DNA of 64,000 nucleotides, taken from Campylobacter armoricus (GTDB lineage: Bacteria; Campylobacterota; Campylobacteria; Campylobacterales; Campylobacteraceae). The first letter of the stretch is position 1; every line of letters starts with the position of its first letter. Shown here piece after piece: positions 18,411 to 25,938 of the stretch. Under the pieces are notes generated by a model, which had not been told where the DNA came from, ran no database searches, and was given only the letters and a program-made list of their open reading frames with translations. The stretch is taken from contig NZ_CP053825.1 in the NCBI RefSeq assembly GCF_013372105.1, forward strand, positions 806,001 through 870,000, given 5' to 3'. Both the position numbers and the translations under genes were made by a program.

Positions 18411-20438
18411 ATGCCTTTATCTCGTTTAAATGAAGAACAATATAAAGCCGCTAGTGCCCCTTTTGGACATAATTTAATCATAGCAAGTGCAGGAACTGGT
18501 AAAACTTCAACTATAGTTGCAAGAATAGCATTTTTACTTCAAAATGGTATAAAGCCTGAAAAAATTATGCTTTTAACCTTTACTAATAAAGCTAGCAAAG
18601 AGATGATAGAAAGACTTAGTAGATATTTTGATAAAAATATCACTTCAAAAATTACAGCAGGAACCTTTCATAGCACAGCTTATACCTTATTGAAAGAATT
18701 AAATCATGATATTATTTTAAAACCTGCAAGCGAGCTTAAAATTCTTTTGCGTTCCATTTTTGAAAAACGCACTTTTCATCATTTAAGCGACACCAAACCT
18801 TATATGTCAAGCTATTTGTATGATGTGTATTCTTTATTTCAAAATACTAATACAAATTTAGATAAATTTTATAATTGGTTTTGCCAAAATTATGATGAAC
18901 AAGCTATCTATGCTGAAATTTATGAAGATATTTTAAAAGAATACGAAGAGGAAAAATCACGATTTAATTATGTTGATTTTAATGATTTACTTATAAAATT
19001 AAAACAAGTTTTAGCTTCACATCATTTTGAATTTGATGAGATTTTAGTAGATGAATATCAAGATACTAATACCTTACAAGGTTCTCTCATTGATGCTTTT
19101 AAAAGCAAAAGTCTATTTTGTGTAGGAGATTATGATCAAAGTATTTATGCTTTTAATGGAGCTGATATTTCTATCATAGGAAGTTTTAAGGATAGATTTG
19201 TTGATGCAAATATTTTTACTTTAAATAAAAATTATCGCTCTAGTAAAAACATACTTGCACTGGCTAATAAGGTGATTTTAAACAATGAAAGATTATATCC
19301 TAAGGAATTAATTGTAACCAGAGAAGGAGATTTTAAAACACCGAGCTTATTAACCTTTAATGAATTATTTGATCAATACTCTACCATTGCAAAAATAATC
19401 TTACAAAGCGGAGTTGATCTTGATGAAATTGCGGTTATTTTTAGAAACAACTCAAGTGCTGATGGAGTAGAAGTAGCCTTAAGAGAACTTGGTATAGCAA
19501 GCAAAAGAAAAGGTGGCGGAAGTTTTTTTGAAAGTTTAGAGGTAAAAAACTTTTGTTCTATGCTTGCAATTGCACTTAATCCAAAAGATATTATGGCTTT
19601 TATACATTTACTTGAATACACCAAAGGGGTTGGTGGAGTTTTGGCAAAAGATATTTTCGATGCTTTGTTAAAACTTGGGCATTCTAGTTTGATTAAAGGT
19701 TTTTTAGACCCTGATGCTAATGTAAGTTTAAAAAAATACAAAAAGCAAAGTTATCAACTAGGGCTTTTTGATGATATTGAAGAACTAGCTTCTCCCTCAA
19801 GGTTTAACCTAGAAAGTGAATTTAATACCCATCCTATTTTAAGCCTACCTAAAATCAATGAGCTTTGTGCGAAAAATCTTGAAAAAATTTATCTTTTTAT
19901 AAAAAAGGCAAGTGAATGCAAAATTTCAACTCAACTTGTGAATTTAATTTTAGAAAATGATTATTTCAAAGAAATTTGTGATATTTTAGCAACCAAAAGA
20001 GCGACTAATAAAAATTCCAATGTTGATTTAAATAAAAAAAATGAAATTTTGGAAAAAATCGAAGCTAAAATGTTTGTATTAAAAGAGCTTGCAAAAAATT
20101 ATAGTGATAATTATAAATACTATAATTTCTTAACTCTTGGAGCTAGTGAAATGAGTAGTGGTAGTGGGGTTAATCTTTTAAGCATACATGCTAGCAAGGG
20201 TCTTGAGTTTGAACTTGTATTTGTAATTGATCTTGCACAAGGAAGATTTCCTAATCAAAAGCTTATGAGTATGGGTGGAAGTTTAGAAGAAGAAAGAAGA
20301 CTTTTTTATGTAGCAGTAACTAGAGCTAAAGATACTTTGTATTTAAGTTATGCAAAATATGACAAGATAAAAAAGAGCAATTATCAGCCTTCATGTTTTT
20401 TAATCGAAGCTGGTATGTGTAAAGAAGAAATAAAATAA
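18411..20438 (+). CDS. UvrD/Rep-family ATP-dependent DNA helicase
   Basis: 675 residues. SF1A motifs are present: Q motif LNEEQYKAA, Walker A ASAGTGKTSTI, motif II VDEYQDTN, motif III GDYDQSIYAFNGAD, motif IV LNKNYRSS, motif V LLSIHASKGLEFELVFV and motif VI EERRLFYVAVTRAKD. Translocates 3'-5' and probably acts in replication restart or repair. It starts 7 bp after cprS. In C. jejuni the homologue (Cj0777, from memory) is near tpx, as here. Confidence 0.9.
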   Translation: MPLSRLNEEQYKAASAPFGHNLIIASAGTGKTSTIVARIAFLLQNGIKPEKIMLLTFTNKASKEMIERLSRYFDKNITSKITAGTFHSTAYTLLKELNHDIILKPASELKILLRSIFEKRTFHHLSDTKPYMSSYLYDVYSLFQNTNTNLDKFYNWFCQNYDEQAIYAEIYEDILKEYEEEKSRFNYVDFNDLLIKLKQVLASHHFEFDEILVDEYQDTNTLQGSLIDAFKSKSLFCVGDYDQSIYAFNGADISIIGSFKDRFVDANIFTLNKNYRSSKNILALANKVILNNERLYPKELIVTREGDFKTPSLLTFNELFDQYSTIAKIILQSGVDLDEIAVIFRNNSSADGVEVALRELGIASKRKGGGSFFESLEVKNFCSMLAIALNPKDIMAFIHLLEYTKGVGGVLAKDIFDALLKLGHSSLIKGFLDPDANVSLKKYKKQSYQLGLFDDIEELASPSRFNLESEFNTHPILSLPKINELCAKNLEKIYLFIKKASECKISTQLVNLILENDYFKEICDILATKRATNKNSNVDLNKKNEILEKIEAKMFVLKELAKNYSDNYKYYNFLTLGASEMSSGSGVNLLSIHASKGLEFELVFVIDLAQGRFPNQKLMSMGGSLEEERRLFYVAVTRAKDTLYLSYAKYDKIKKSNYQPSCFLIEAGMCKEEIK

Positions 20439-20444
20439 GACTTT

Positions 20445-20470
20445 ATTAATCTTTTTATATTATGATTAAT
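20445..20470 (+). promoter_or_regulatory. tpx promoter with inverted repeat around the -10
   Basis: ATTAATC (20445-20451) and GATTAAT (20464-20470) form a perfect inverted repeat with a 12-bp centre. The centre contains the likely -10 box, TATATT or TATTAT (20456-20463). This is repressor-operator geometry. A peroxide regulator such as PerR would be a natural candidate for a thiol peroxidase gene, but the identity is inferred. Confidence 0.4.
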
Positions 20471-20492
20471 CAAAACCATTTAAGGAGATAAA

Positions 20493-21017
20493 ATGAATAG
20501 TGTGTTATTCAAAGGAAATAAAGTAAATTTAAAGGGAAATAATGTTCAAGTCGGAGATATGGCTCCAAATATTACTTTAAAAGCTAAAGATCTATCGGGT
20601 GTTGAAATTGCCCCTAAAGATAAAACTCAAATTATTATTAGTGTTCCAAGTCTTGATACTCCAGTATGTGCAACCGAAGCTAGAGAATTTAATAAAAAAG
20701 CAGCAGCAAGTGGTGTGGAAGTAATCGTAGTTAGCATGGATTTGCCTTTTGCTATAGGTCGTTTTTGTTCAACAGAAGGTATAGAAAATTTAAAAGTTGC
20801 TAGTGATTTTGTTTCTAAAGAATTTGGTGAAAAATATGGAGTTTTAATGGCAGATGGCCCGCTTGAGGGAATTTTAGCTAGAGCTGTATTTGTAGTTAAA
20901 AATGGTGTCATTGCTTATAAAGAATTGGTAAATGAAATTACAGAACTTCCAAATATGCAAGCTTTAGAAGATTTTTTTAGTAAAAGTTGTGGATGCAGTG
21001 GATGTGGTTGCCACTAA
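20493..21017 (+). CDS. tpx: Thiol peroxidase Tpx
   Basis: 174 residues, atypical 2-Cys peroxiredoxin fold that reduces peroxides using thioredoxin. Peroxidatic Cys59 in SLDTPVCATE and resolving Cys92 in RFCSTEG are both present. The C-terminus carries an extra Cys/Gly tail, SCGCSGCGCH (Cys166, 168, 171, 173), beyond the normal fold. The tail could bind metal or form extra disulfides; I cannot tell which. A hairpin terminator follows at once. Confidence 0.94.
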   Translation: MNSVLFKGNKVNLKGNNVQVGDMAPNITLKAKDLSGVEIAPKDKTQIIISVPSLDTPVCATEAREFNKKAAASGVEVIVVSMDLPFAIGRFCSTEGIENLKVASDFVSKEFGEKYGVLMADGPLEGILARAVFVVKNGVIAYKELVNEITELPNMQALEDFFSKSCGCSGCGCH

Positions 21018-21021
21018 AGAT

Positions 21022-21048
21022 TTTAAAAGCCTTTAACAGGCTTTTAAA
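21022..21048 (+). terminator. Terminator hairpin after tpx, abutting the next start codon
   Basis: Perfect 11-bp stem TTTAAAAGCCT / AGGCTTTTAAA with a TTAAC loop, followed by GTTTTAAT. The next ATG begins at 21057, so the hairpin occupies the place where a ribosome site would be. Confidence 0.7.
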
Positions 21049-21056
21049 GTTTTAAT

Positions 21057-21665
21057 ATGGAAAATTTTATTTCTCGTTTTGAGCTAGAAAAACAAGATCT
21101 TGAACTCATACAAAAAAATCTACAAATAATAAATATTGAAAGAAATTTTAAAGTTAATGATAAATGCTTAGGTTTTGTAAAAATTTTAAAAGGTGAGCTT
21201 AGAACATTTATTTTAACTCCAAACGCAAAAGAAATTACACTTTTTCATCTTAAAGAAAATGATGAATGTGTTATTTGTTCTGAATGCAATATAGACAACA
21301 TATCTTATGATGTTTTTATACAAAGCACACAAGATACAAGATTAGCTATCATACCTAGTAATACCTTTCTAATTTTAAAGGACAAGTATCCAAAAATCAA
21401 CAATTATATTTTAACACTACTCACCAAGCGTTTTAATGCTTTAGTTAAAATTTTAGAACAAGCTTTGTTTATGCCTTTATCTTCTAGGATTTGTAAATTT
21501 TTAAAAGAAAATGCTGATAACGATAATACTTTAAAAATCACTCATGAGGCTTTGGCAAATCATTTAGGAAGTGCTAGAGAAGCTATTTCAAGGATTTTAA
21601 AAGAGTTGGAAAAAGAGGGTAAAATCAAACTTGAAAGATCTAAAATAATATTAATTTCTTTGTGA
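21057..21665 (+). CDS. Crp/Fnr-family transcriptional regulator
   Basis: 202 residues: N-terminal cyclic-nucleotide-like beta barrel (about 20-110), dimer helix, and C-terminal winged helix with recognition region LANHLGSAREAISRILKELEKEGKI. A cluster DECVICSEC (Cys at about 71, 74 and 77) in the barrel could sense redox state, NO or metal, but the N-terminal Cys arrangement of true Fnr is missing. No Shine-Dalgarno is visible before the ATG. The 3' end overlaps a palindromic operator-like site serving the next gene. Related in type to C. jejuni NssR, but orthology is not established. Confidence 0.82.
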   Translation: MENFISRFELEKQDLELIQKNLQIINIERNFKVNDKCLGFVKILKGELRTFILTPNAKEITLFHLKENDECVICSECNIDNISYDVFIQSTQDTRLAIIPSNTFLILKDKYPKINNYILTLLTKRFNALVKILEQALFMPLSSRICKFLKENADNDNTLKITHEALANHLGSAREAISRILKELEKEGKIKLERSKIILISL

Positions 21666-21675
21666 CATTATCACA
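21661..21675 (+). promoter_or_regulatory. Palindromic operator candidate TGTGA-N5-TCACA
   Basis: TGTGACATTATCACA is a perfect inverted repeat that includes the TGA stop of the Crp/Fnr gene. A wider repeat also exists: TGACATTAT (21663-21671) is matched by ATAATGTCA (21708-21716), which covers the -10 box of the next gene. The position about 50 bp before the expected transcription start suits a Crp/Fnr-type activator. Confidence 0.5.
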
Positions 21676-21682
21676 GAAAAAC

Positions 21683-21712
21683 TTTTGAAATTTATTTATA
21701 ATGTCAATAAAA
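21683..21712 (+). promoter_or_regulatory. Promoter of the DUF2892-like gene
   Basis: TTTTGA (21683-21688), an 18-bp spacer and TATAAT (21707-21712), followed by an AAAAAGGAG ribosome site and ATG at 21724. The -10 is consensus and the -35 is weak, as expected for an activated promoter. Confidence 0.55.
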
Positions 21713-21723
21713 AAGGAGAAATT

Positions 21724-21924
21724 ATGAGTAAAATAGAAAGAATATTAAGAATAACTTTAGCCATTGTAGCTTTTTCTTTGGGAATTTATTTTTCAACTTG
21801 GTGGGGATTATTAGGTTTTATTCCTTTATTAACAGGTATTTTTGGTCTATGTCCTATAAAAGTACTTAGCGGAAAACAAGCTTGCCCACTTGGAGTTTGT
21901 CCTATTTCTAAAAAGAAAAACTAG
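21724..21924 (+). CDS. Small DUF2892/YgaP-like inner membrane protein
   Basis: 66 residues from the ATG at 21724, chosen because AAAAAGGAG lies 7 bp before it; the longer frame from 21685 would include the promoter. Two membrane helices (about 8-25 and 27-45) and a Cys-containing tail [20 protein letters not shown] match the DUF2892 family, whose members often accompany rhodanese or redox genes. Directly after the Crp/Fnr gene and probably its target. Confidence 0.75.
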   Translation: MSKIERILRITLAIVAFSLGIYFSTWWGLLGFIPLLTGIFGLCPIKVLSGKQACPLGVCPISKKKN

Positions 21925-22432
21925 CGATATTGGCTAGTTTTTCTAATTTTGGTGTAATAACAAATCTACAATAAGCTTGTTTTGGATTTTTCTTAAAGTA
22001 ATCTTGGTGATATTCTTCGCCTTTATAGTATATTTCAAGTTTTGCCACTTGTGTAGCTATGGGTTTAATATAATTTTTTTGAGCATTTTGCAAAAAATTG
22101 CTGATAATTTTAAAATCATTATTATCTTGATAAAAAATTGCTGATCTATACTGCACTCCTTCATCGGCTCCTTGTTTGTCTTTGCTTGTTGGATCATGTA
22201 TTTTTAGAAAAATTTCTAAAATTTTTTCTAATGAAATTTGTTTTTCATTGTATTTTATTTTAGCTACTTCTATATTTCCATCACCATTTACTACGCTTTC
22301 ATAATTTGGATTTGCTTTGCCACCAGTGTAACCTACTTCTGTATGTATTACTCCTTTAATATTATCAAACACAGCCTGAGTACACCAAAAACACCCCGCA
22401 CCTAAAATAATCTCTTTAGAAAAAACACTCAT
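21908..22432 (-). CDS. msrA: Peptide methionine sulfoxide reductase MsrA
   Basis: 174 residues. Reduces methionine-S-sulfoxide in proteins. The catalytic GCFWC motif has Cys14 and a second Cys17; the family segments [13 protein letters not shown] and [22 protein letters not shown] follow. The 3' end overlaps the end of the convergent DUF2892-like gene by 17 bp, so no separate terminator lies between them. Confidence 0.95.
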   Translation of the reverse strand: MSVFSKEIILGAGCFWCTQAVFDNIKGVIHTEVGYTGGKANPNYESVVNGDGNIEVAKIKYNEKQISLEKILEIFLKIHDPTSKDKQGADEGVQYRSAIFYQDNNDFKIISNFLQNAQKNYIKPIATQVAKLEIYYKGEEYHQDYFKKNPKQAYCRFVITPKLEKLANIASFSF

Positions 22433-22458
22433 ATTTATTAATAAAATTCCTATAAATT

Positions 22459-22809
22459 TTATACATTCTCATCTTCTTTCAAAACAAGTTGCATAAGGTA
22501 AAGTTCTTCTCCATCTATAATTTTTAAATTTTTATCCTCACATTTTGGACACCAAAAGATATTATTTTCAAGCACTCCGCTAAAATGGCATTTTTGACAT
22601 TCTACTACTACCTCTTGAATATGCATAATAAATTTAGCATTTTTACATAAAGAGCTATTTTCTCTAAAAGTTTCAAAGCTTCTTTGTAAAAGTGGAGGTT
22701 CAACCCCACTTAAGCGCCCTATTTTCACATGTACTTCTTCAATAATTTTTCCTTGAGCGTATTCTTCGCAAAGCTCTAGCAAAGATTCTGTAATACTTAA
22801 CTCATGCAT
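22459..22809 (-). CDS. hypA: Hydrogenase nickel-insertion protein HypA
   Basis: 116 residues from the ATG at 22807-22809, giving the required N-terminus MHELSIT with nickel-ligand His2. An upstream TTG would displace this His. Zinc-binding pairs are CQKC and CPKC (about residues 70-95). Start overlaps the hypE stop (TAATG). In Helicobacter, HypA/HypB also feed urease; no urease is visible here, so [NiFe]-hydrogenase maturation is the likely role. Confidence 0.95.
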   Translation of the reverse strand: MHELSITESLLELCEEYAQGKIIEEVHVKIGRLSGVEPPLLQRSFETFRENSSLCKNAKFIMHIQEVVVECQKCHFSGVLENNIFWCPKCEDKNLKIIDGEELYLMQLVLKEDENV

Positions 22810-23780
22810 TAGCAAATTCTTGGTAAAAGTTCGCCCTTTGGAGCTTCTAAAATGCGTTTTGCTCCATAAGCATTTTCTAAAACCACTCTTGCTTTTTCAT
22901 TAGCTGTGATTTCACCTATAATGGCTGCATTAGGATTAAATTGTTTTAAAATTTCTAATGCTTTTTGCTCATCTTTTTTATCTACACAAATAATAAAAGT
23001 TCCTTCATTTGCAAGCTCATAAGGCTCATATCCAAAAAGCTCACAAACCCCTAAAACTTCATCACAAACTGGAATTTTTTCTTCAAAAATTAAAAGCTCT
23101 AAATTACTTAATTTAGCCCATTCATTCAAAACAGCACTCAGTCCACCACGCGTAGCATCGCGCATTGCTTTTATGATAATATTTGCATTTAAAAGTGTTA
23201 AAACTTCATCTTTTAAATTTTTACAATCACTTTGGATATTTGCTTCTAGATTATTTCTTTCAACCAAAACCGCACAACCATGAGCTCCAATATCCCTTGA
23301 AACTAAGATACTACAACCGCTTTTTATATCTTTAGTATTAATTTTTTTTATGCTTTTTCCTATGCATGAGGTATTGATATATACTTTATCGCCTTTATTT
23401 TTAGGAACGACTTTGGTATCTCCACATACCAATTTTACCCCTACCTTGTTACATTCTTCTTTTATAGAATTTAGTATAATTTTTAACTTTTCTATCTCAA
23501 AACCTTCTTCTAAAATCAAAGCTAAAGACAAATATAGCGGTTTTGCTCCTACCATCAAAACATCATTTACACTTCCACAAACCGCTAGTTTTCCTATATT
23601 TGTATCTTTTAAAAAGATAGGATTTAGCACAAAAGAATCTGTGCTAAAAGCTAAATCATCTAAAATAGCCGCATCATTTGCCTCTTTTAAAACATTATTT
23701 TCAAAAATAGAAAAAATTTCATTTATTAAAGTATTCATTTCCTCACCACCGCCACCATGAGCTAAAGTAATTTGCTTCAT
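22809..23780 (-). CDS. hypE: Hydrogenase maturation factor HypE
   Basis: 323 residues from the ATG at 23778-23780 (MKQITLAHGGGGEEM); a longer frame to 23831 would run into hypD and is rejected. AIR-synthase-like ATP-binding protein that dehydrates a carbamoyl group to cyanide on its C-terminal Cys. The required PRIC C-terminus is intact. Sits 1 bp after hypD and overlaps hypA. Confidence 0.96.
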   Translation of the reverse strand: MKQITLAHGGGGEEMNTLINEIFSIFENNVLKEANDAAILDDLAFSTDSFVLNPIFLKDTNIGKLAVCGSVNDVLMVGAKPLYLSLALILEEGFEIEKLKIILNSIKEECNKVGVKLVCGDTKVVPKNKGDKVYINTSCIGKSIKKINTKDIKSGCSILVSRDIGAHGCAVLVERNNLEANIQSDCKNLKDEVLTLLNANIIIKAMRDATRGGLSAVLNEWAKLSNLELLIFEEKIPVCDEVLGVCELFGYEPYELANEGTFIICVDKKDEQKALEILKQFNPNAAIIGEITANEKARVVLENAYGAKRILEAPKGELLPRIC

Positions 23781-23781
23781 T

Positions 23782-24873
23782 TTATGCCTTATCTTGATAA
23801 TATTTATAATAAGCCGCACAAGCTCCTTCACTAGAAACCATACAACTACCTATGGGATTTTTTGGAGTACAAGCTTTTGCAAACACCTTACAATCATAAG
23901 GCTTAGCTAAACCTCTTAAAATTTGACCACAAATACAAGCTTTGCTTTCATCTTTGCTTTGCACCTTGCAATCAAACACTTTACTAGCATCTAAATGTGC
24001 AAATTCGGCTTTCAAACAAAATCCGCCATTTGTAATTACCCCAAGTCCTCTAAATTCAAAATCACAGGGCTTAAAGTATTTTTCTATTAAAGCCTTAGCT
24101 TTTAAATTTCCTTCTTTGCTAACTACTCTGTGGTATTCATTATAAACTTCAAAAGTATTTGCATTCATTTGCTCTACTATATTTAATACACTAAGCATTA
24201 TATCAACTGGTTCAAAACCACTTACCGCAATAGGAGTTTTATATTTTTTAGCAATAGGCTCATAAATATTTGATCCTGTGATAACACTTACATGCGAAGG
24301 TCCTAAAAATGCATCGATTTTTACATTTTTATCTTGCATGATAGCTTCTATTGCAGGTGGAACTAGCACATGATTGATATGAAAAAATAAATTTTTTAAA
24401 TTCAATGCCATACTTTTTTCTATAATCACCCCACTCATAGGTGTAGTTGTCTCAAAACCTATAGCAAAAAAGATTACATTTTTTTCAAGATTTTTTAAAG
24501 CTATGTCTATCACATCCAAAGGTGTATAAAGCGCTCTAATATCAGCTCCTTTGGCTCTAAGATCAATCAAGCTTTCATAACTTCCTGGAACTTTAAGCAT
24601 ATCGCCTAATACACAAAAGATAGTATTTGGCATACTTGCAAGTTTTAATGCCACATCTATACGCTCTCTTGGCATAACGCATACAGGACAACCCGGACCA
24701 TGAATAAAATTTATTTCTTTAGGTAATAAATCAGGTAAGCCAAATTTCATAATACTATGCGTATGCCCGCCACAAATTTCCATGATATTAATAGGCTTAG
24801 TAATTTTAGAAGCAATAAGTTCTTTTAGGGCTAAAATTCTTTCTTTATTCCTAAAATCATTAATTAAATCCAT
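23782..24873 (-). CDS. hypD: Hydrogenase maturation factor HypD
   Basis: 363 residues. Iron-sulfur scaffold on which Fe(CN)2CO is assembled with HypC. Family motifs seen: EICGGHTHSIMKFGL with the conserved Cys, FIHGPGCPVCVMPRERID, GFETTTP, and a C-terminal Cys cluster (CICGQILRG and CKVFAKACTPKNPIGSCMVSSEG, quoted in part as NPIGSCMVSSEG). Overlaps hypC by 14 bp. Confidence 0.97.
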   Translation of the reverse strand: MDLINDFRNKERILALKELIASKITKPINIMEICGGHTHSIMKFGLPDLLPKEINFIHGPGCPVCVMPRERIDVALKLASMPNTIFCVLGDMLKVPGSYESLIDLRAKGADIRALYTPLDVIDIALKNLEKNVIFFAIGFETTTPMSGVIIEKSMALNLKNLFFHINHVLVPPAIEAIMQDKNVKIDAFLGPSHVSVITGSNIYEPIAKKYKTPIAVSGFEPVDIMLSVLNIVEQMNANTFEVYNEYHRVVSKEGNLKAKALIEKYFKPCDFEFRGLGVITNGGFCLKAEFAHLDASKVFDCKVQSKDESKACICGQILRGLAKPYDCKVFAKACTPKNPIGSCMVSSEGACAAYYKYYQDKA

Positions 24874-25141
24874 TTTTTAGCCCCATATCGCCTTCATTTT
24901 CATCGATTTGTCCATTTTGCATTTTCTCTGCTATATCAGTATAAATTTTTAAACTCTCTTGTGCAGCTTGAGTGTCAATTTTTTCCATAGCAAAGCCCAC
25001 ATGTATAAGCACATAATCACCCACTTTTAAAGGCTCGCTTATTAAGTCCAAACTCACTCTTCTTTTAACCCCTAAAGTTTCTACTATAGCTGAATTTAAT
25101 TCATCAATTTCTAAAATTTTAGAAGGTATAGAAAGACACAT
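24860..25141 (-). CDS. hypC: Hydrogenase maturation chaperone HypC
   Basis: 93 residues with the essential N-terminal MCLSIP (Cys2 binds the iron centre) and the family core GDYVLIHVGFAMEKID. Delivers Fe(CN)2CO from HypD to the large hydrogenase subunit. Its start overlaps the hypB stop by one base and its end overlaps hypD. Confidence 0.97.
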   Translation of the reverse strand: MCLSIPSKILEIDELNSAIVETLGVKRRVSLDLISEPLKVGDYVLIHVGFAMEKIDTQAAQESLKIYTDIAEKMQNGQIDENEGDMGLKNGFN

Positions 25142-25875
25142 TAGCTAAGCTCCTTTTTCATTTTTAGATAATTTATCCAAAGCTCAAACCCTGTTTTTGT
25201 TTTGCTATCTAAAATCATAATATCTATTTTAGGATTTAATCTTTTAGCTGCCATAGAAGCTGCTTTAAAATCAAAGTCAAAATGCTGAGCTAAATCAGCT
25301 TTAGTAATGACTAACAAATCAGCCTTTCTAAACATCACTGGGTATTTTTCTACCTTATCGCTACCTTCTGTTACTGAAAGCAAAACTACATTTAAATGCT
25401 CACCCAAATCATAACTTGCAGGACATACTAAATTCCCTACATTTTCAACAAAAACTATATCAAGTTCGCTAAGTTTAAAATGATGTAAAGCTTCATGCAC
25501 CATAAAAGCATCTAAATGACAGGTTTGTCCTGTAGTAATTTGATGAGCTAAGCCCCCTGCTTTGATAATGCGATTTGCATCATTATTAGTTTCTAAGTCT
25601 CCTTCAACAACAGCTATTTTTAAATCATCTTTTAATGCTTTAATGGTTTCTTCTAAAAGTGTTGTTTTACCGCTTCCTGGAGAACTCATTAGATTAATAC
25701 AAAGAGTATTATACTCATTAAAATGCTCTCTATTATGAGCTGCTTGATGATCATTTTTTGATAAAATTTTACTAATAACATTAATAGTTTTTTCATCTTT
25801 TAAAGCTGGATTTTCATGATGGTGATCATGATGATGTTCATGTCCATTAATAGAGCAACCGCAATCTTTACACAT
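25141..25875 (-). CDS. hypB: Hydrogenase nickel-insertion GTPase HypB
   Basis: 244 residues. N-terminal metal-binding region MCKDCGCSINGHEHHHDHHH (two Cys pairs and a His run for nickel storage), then a SIMIBI-class GTPase: P-loop SSPGSGKTTL, VEGDLETNNDA, VENVGNLVCPA and the NKxD-like TKAD. First gene of hypB-C-D-E-A, with its own -10 box upstream, separating it from hypF. Confidence 0.97.
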   Translation of the reverse strand: MCKDCGCSINGHEHHHDHHHENPALKDEKTINVISKILSKNDHQAAHNREHFNEYNTLCINLMSSPGSGKTTLLEETIKALKDDLKIAVVEGDLETNNDANRIIKAGGLAHQITTGQTCHLDAFMVHEALHHFKLSELDIVFVENVGNLVCPASYDLGEHLNVVLLSVTEGSDKVEKYPVMFRKADLLVITKADLAQHFDFDFKAASMAAKRLNPKIDIMILDSKTKTGFELWINYLKMKKELS

Positions 25876-25912
25876 AATCTTTCCTTTATATTTTTATTTT
25901 ATTGTATATAAA

Positions 25913-25918
25913 AAAGTA
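25913..25918 (-). promoter_or_regulatory. Probable -10 box of hypBCDEA
   Basis: TATACA on the minus strand, 38 bp before the hypB start, with AAAGGAAAG just ahead of the ATG. It falls in the 63-bp gap after hypF. No clear -35. Confidence 0.4.
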
Positions 25919-25938
25919 TTAAAAAAATATGAGTTTTA

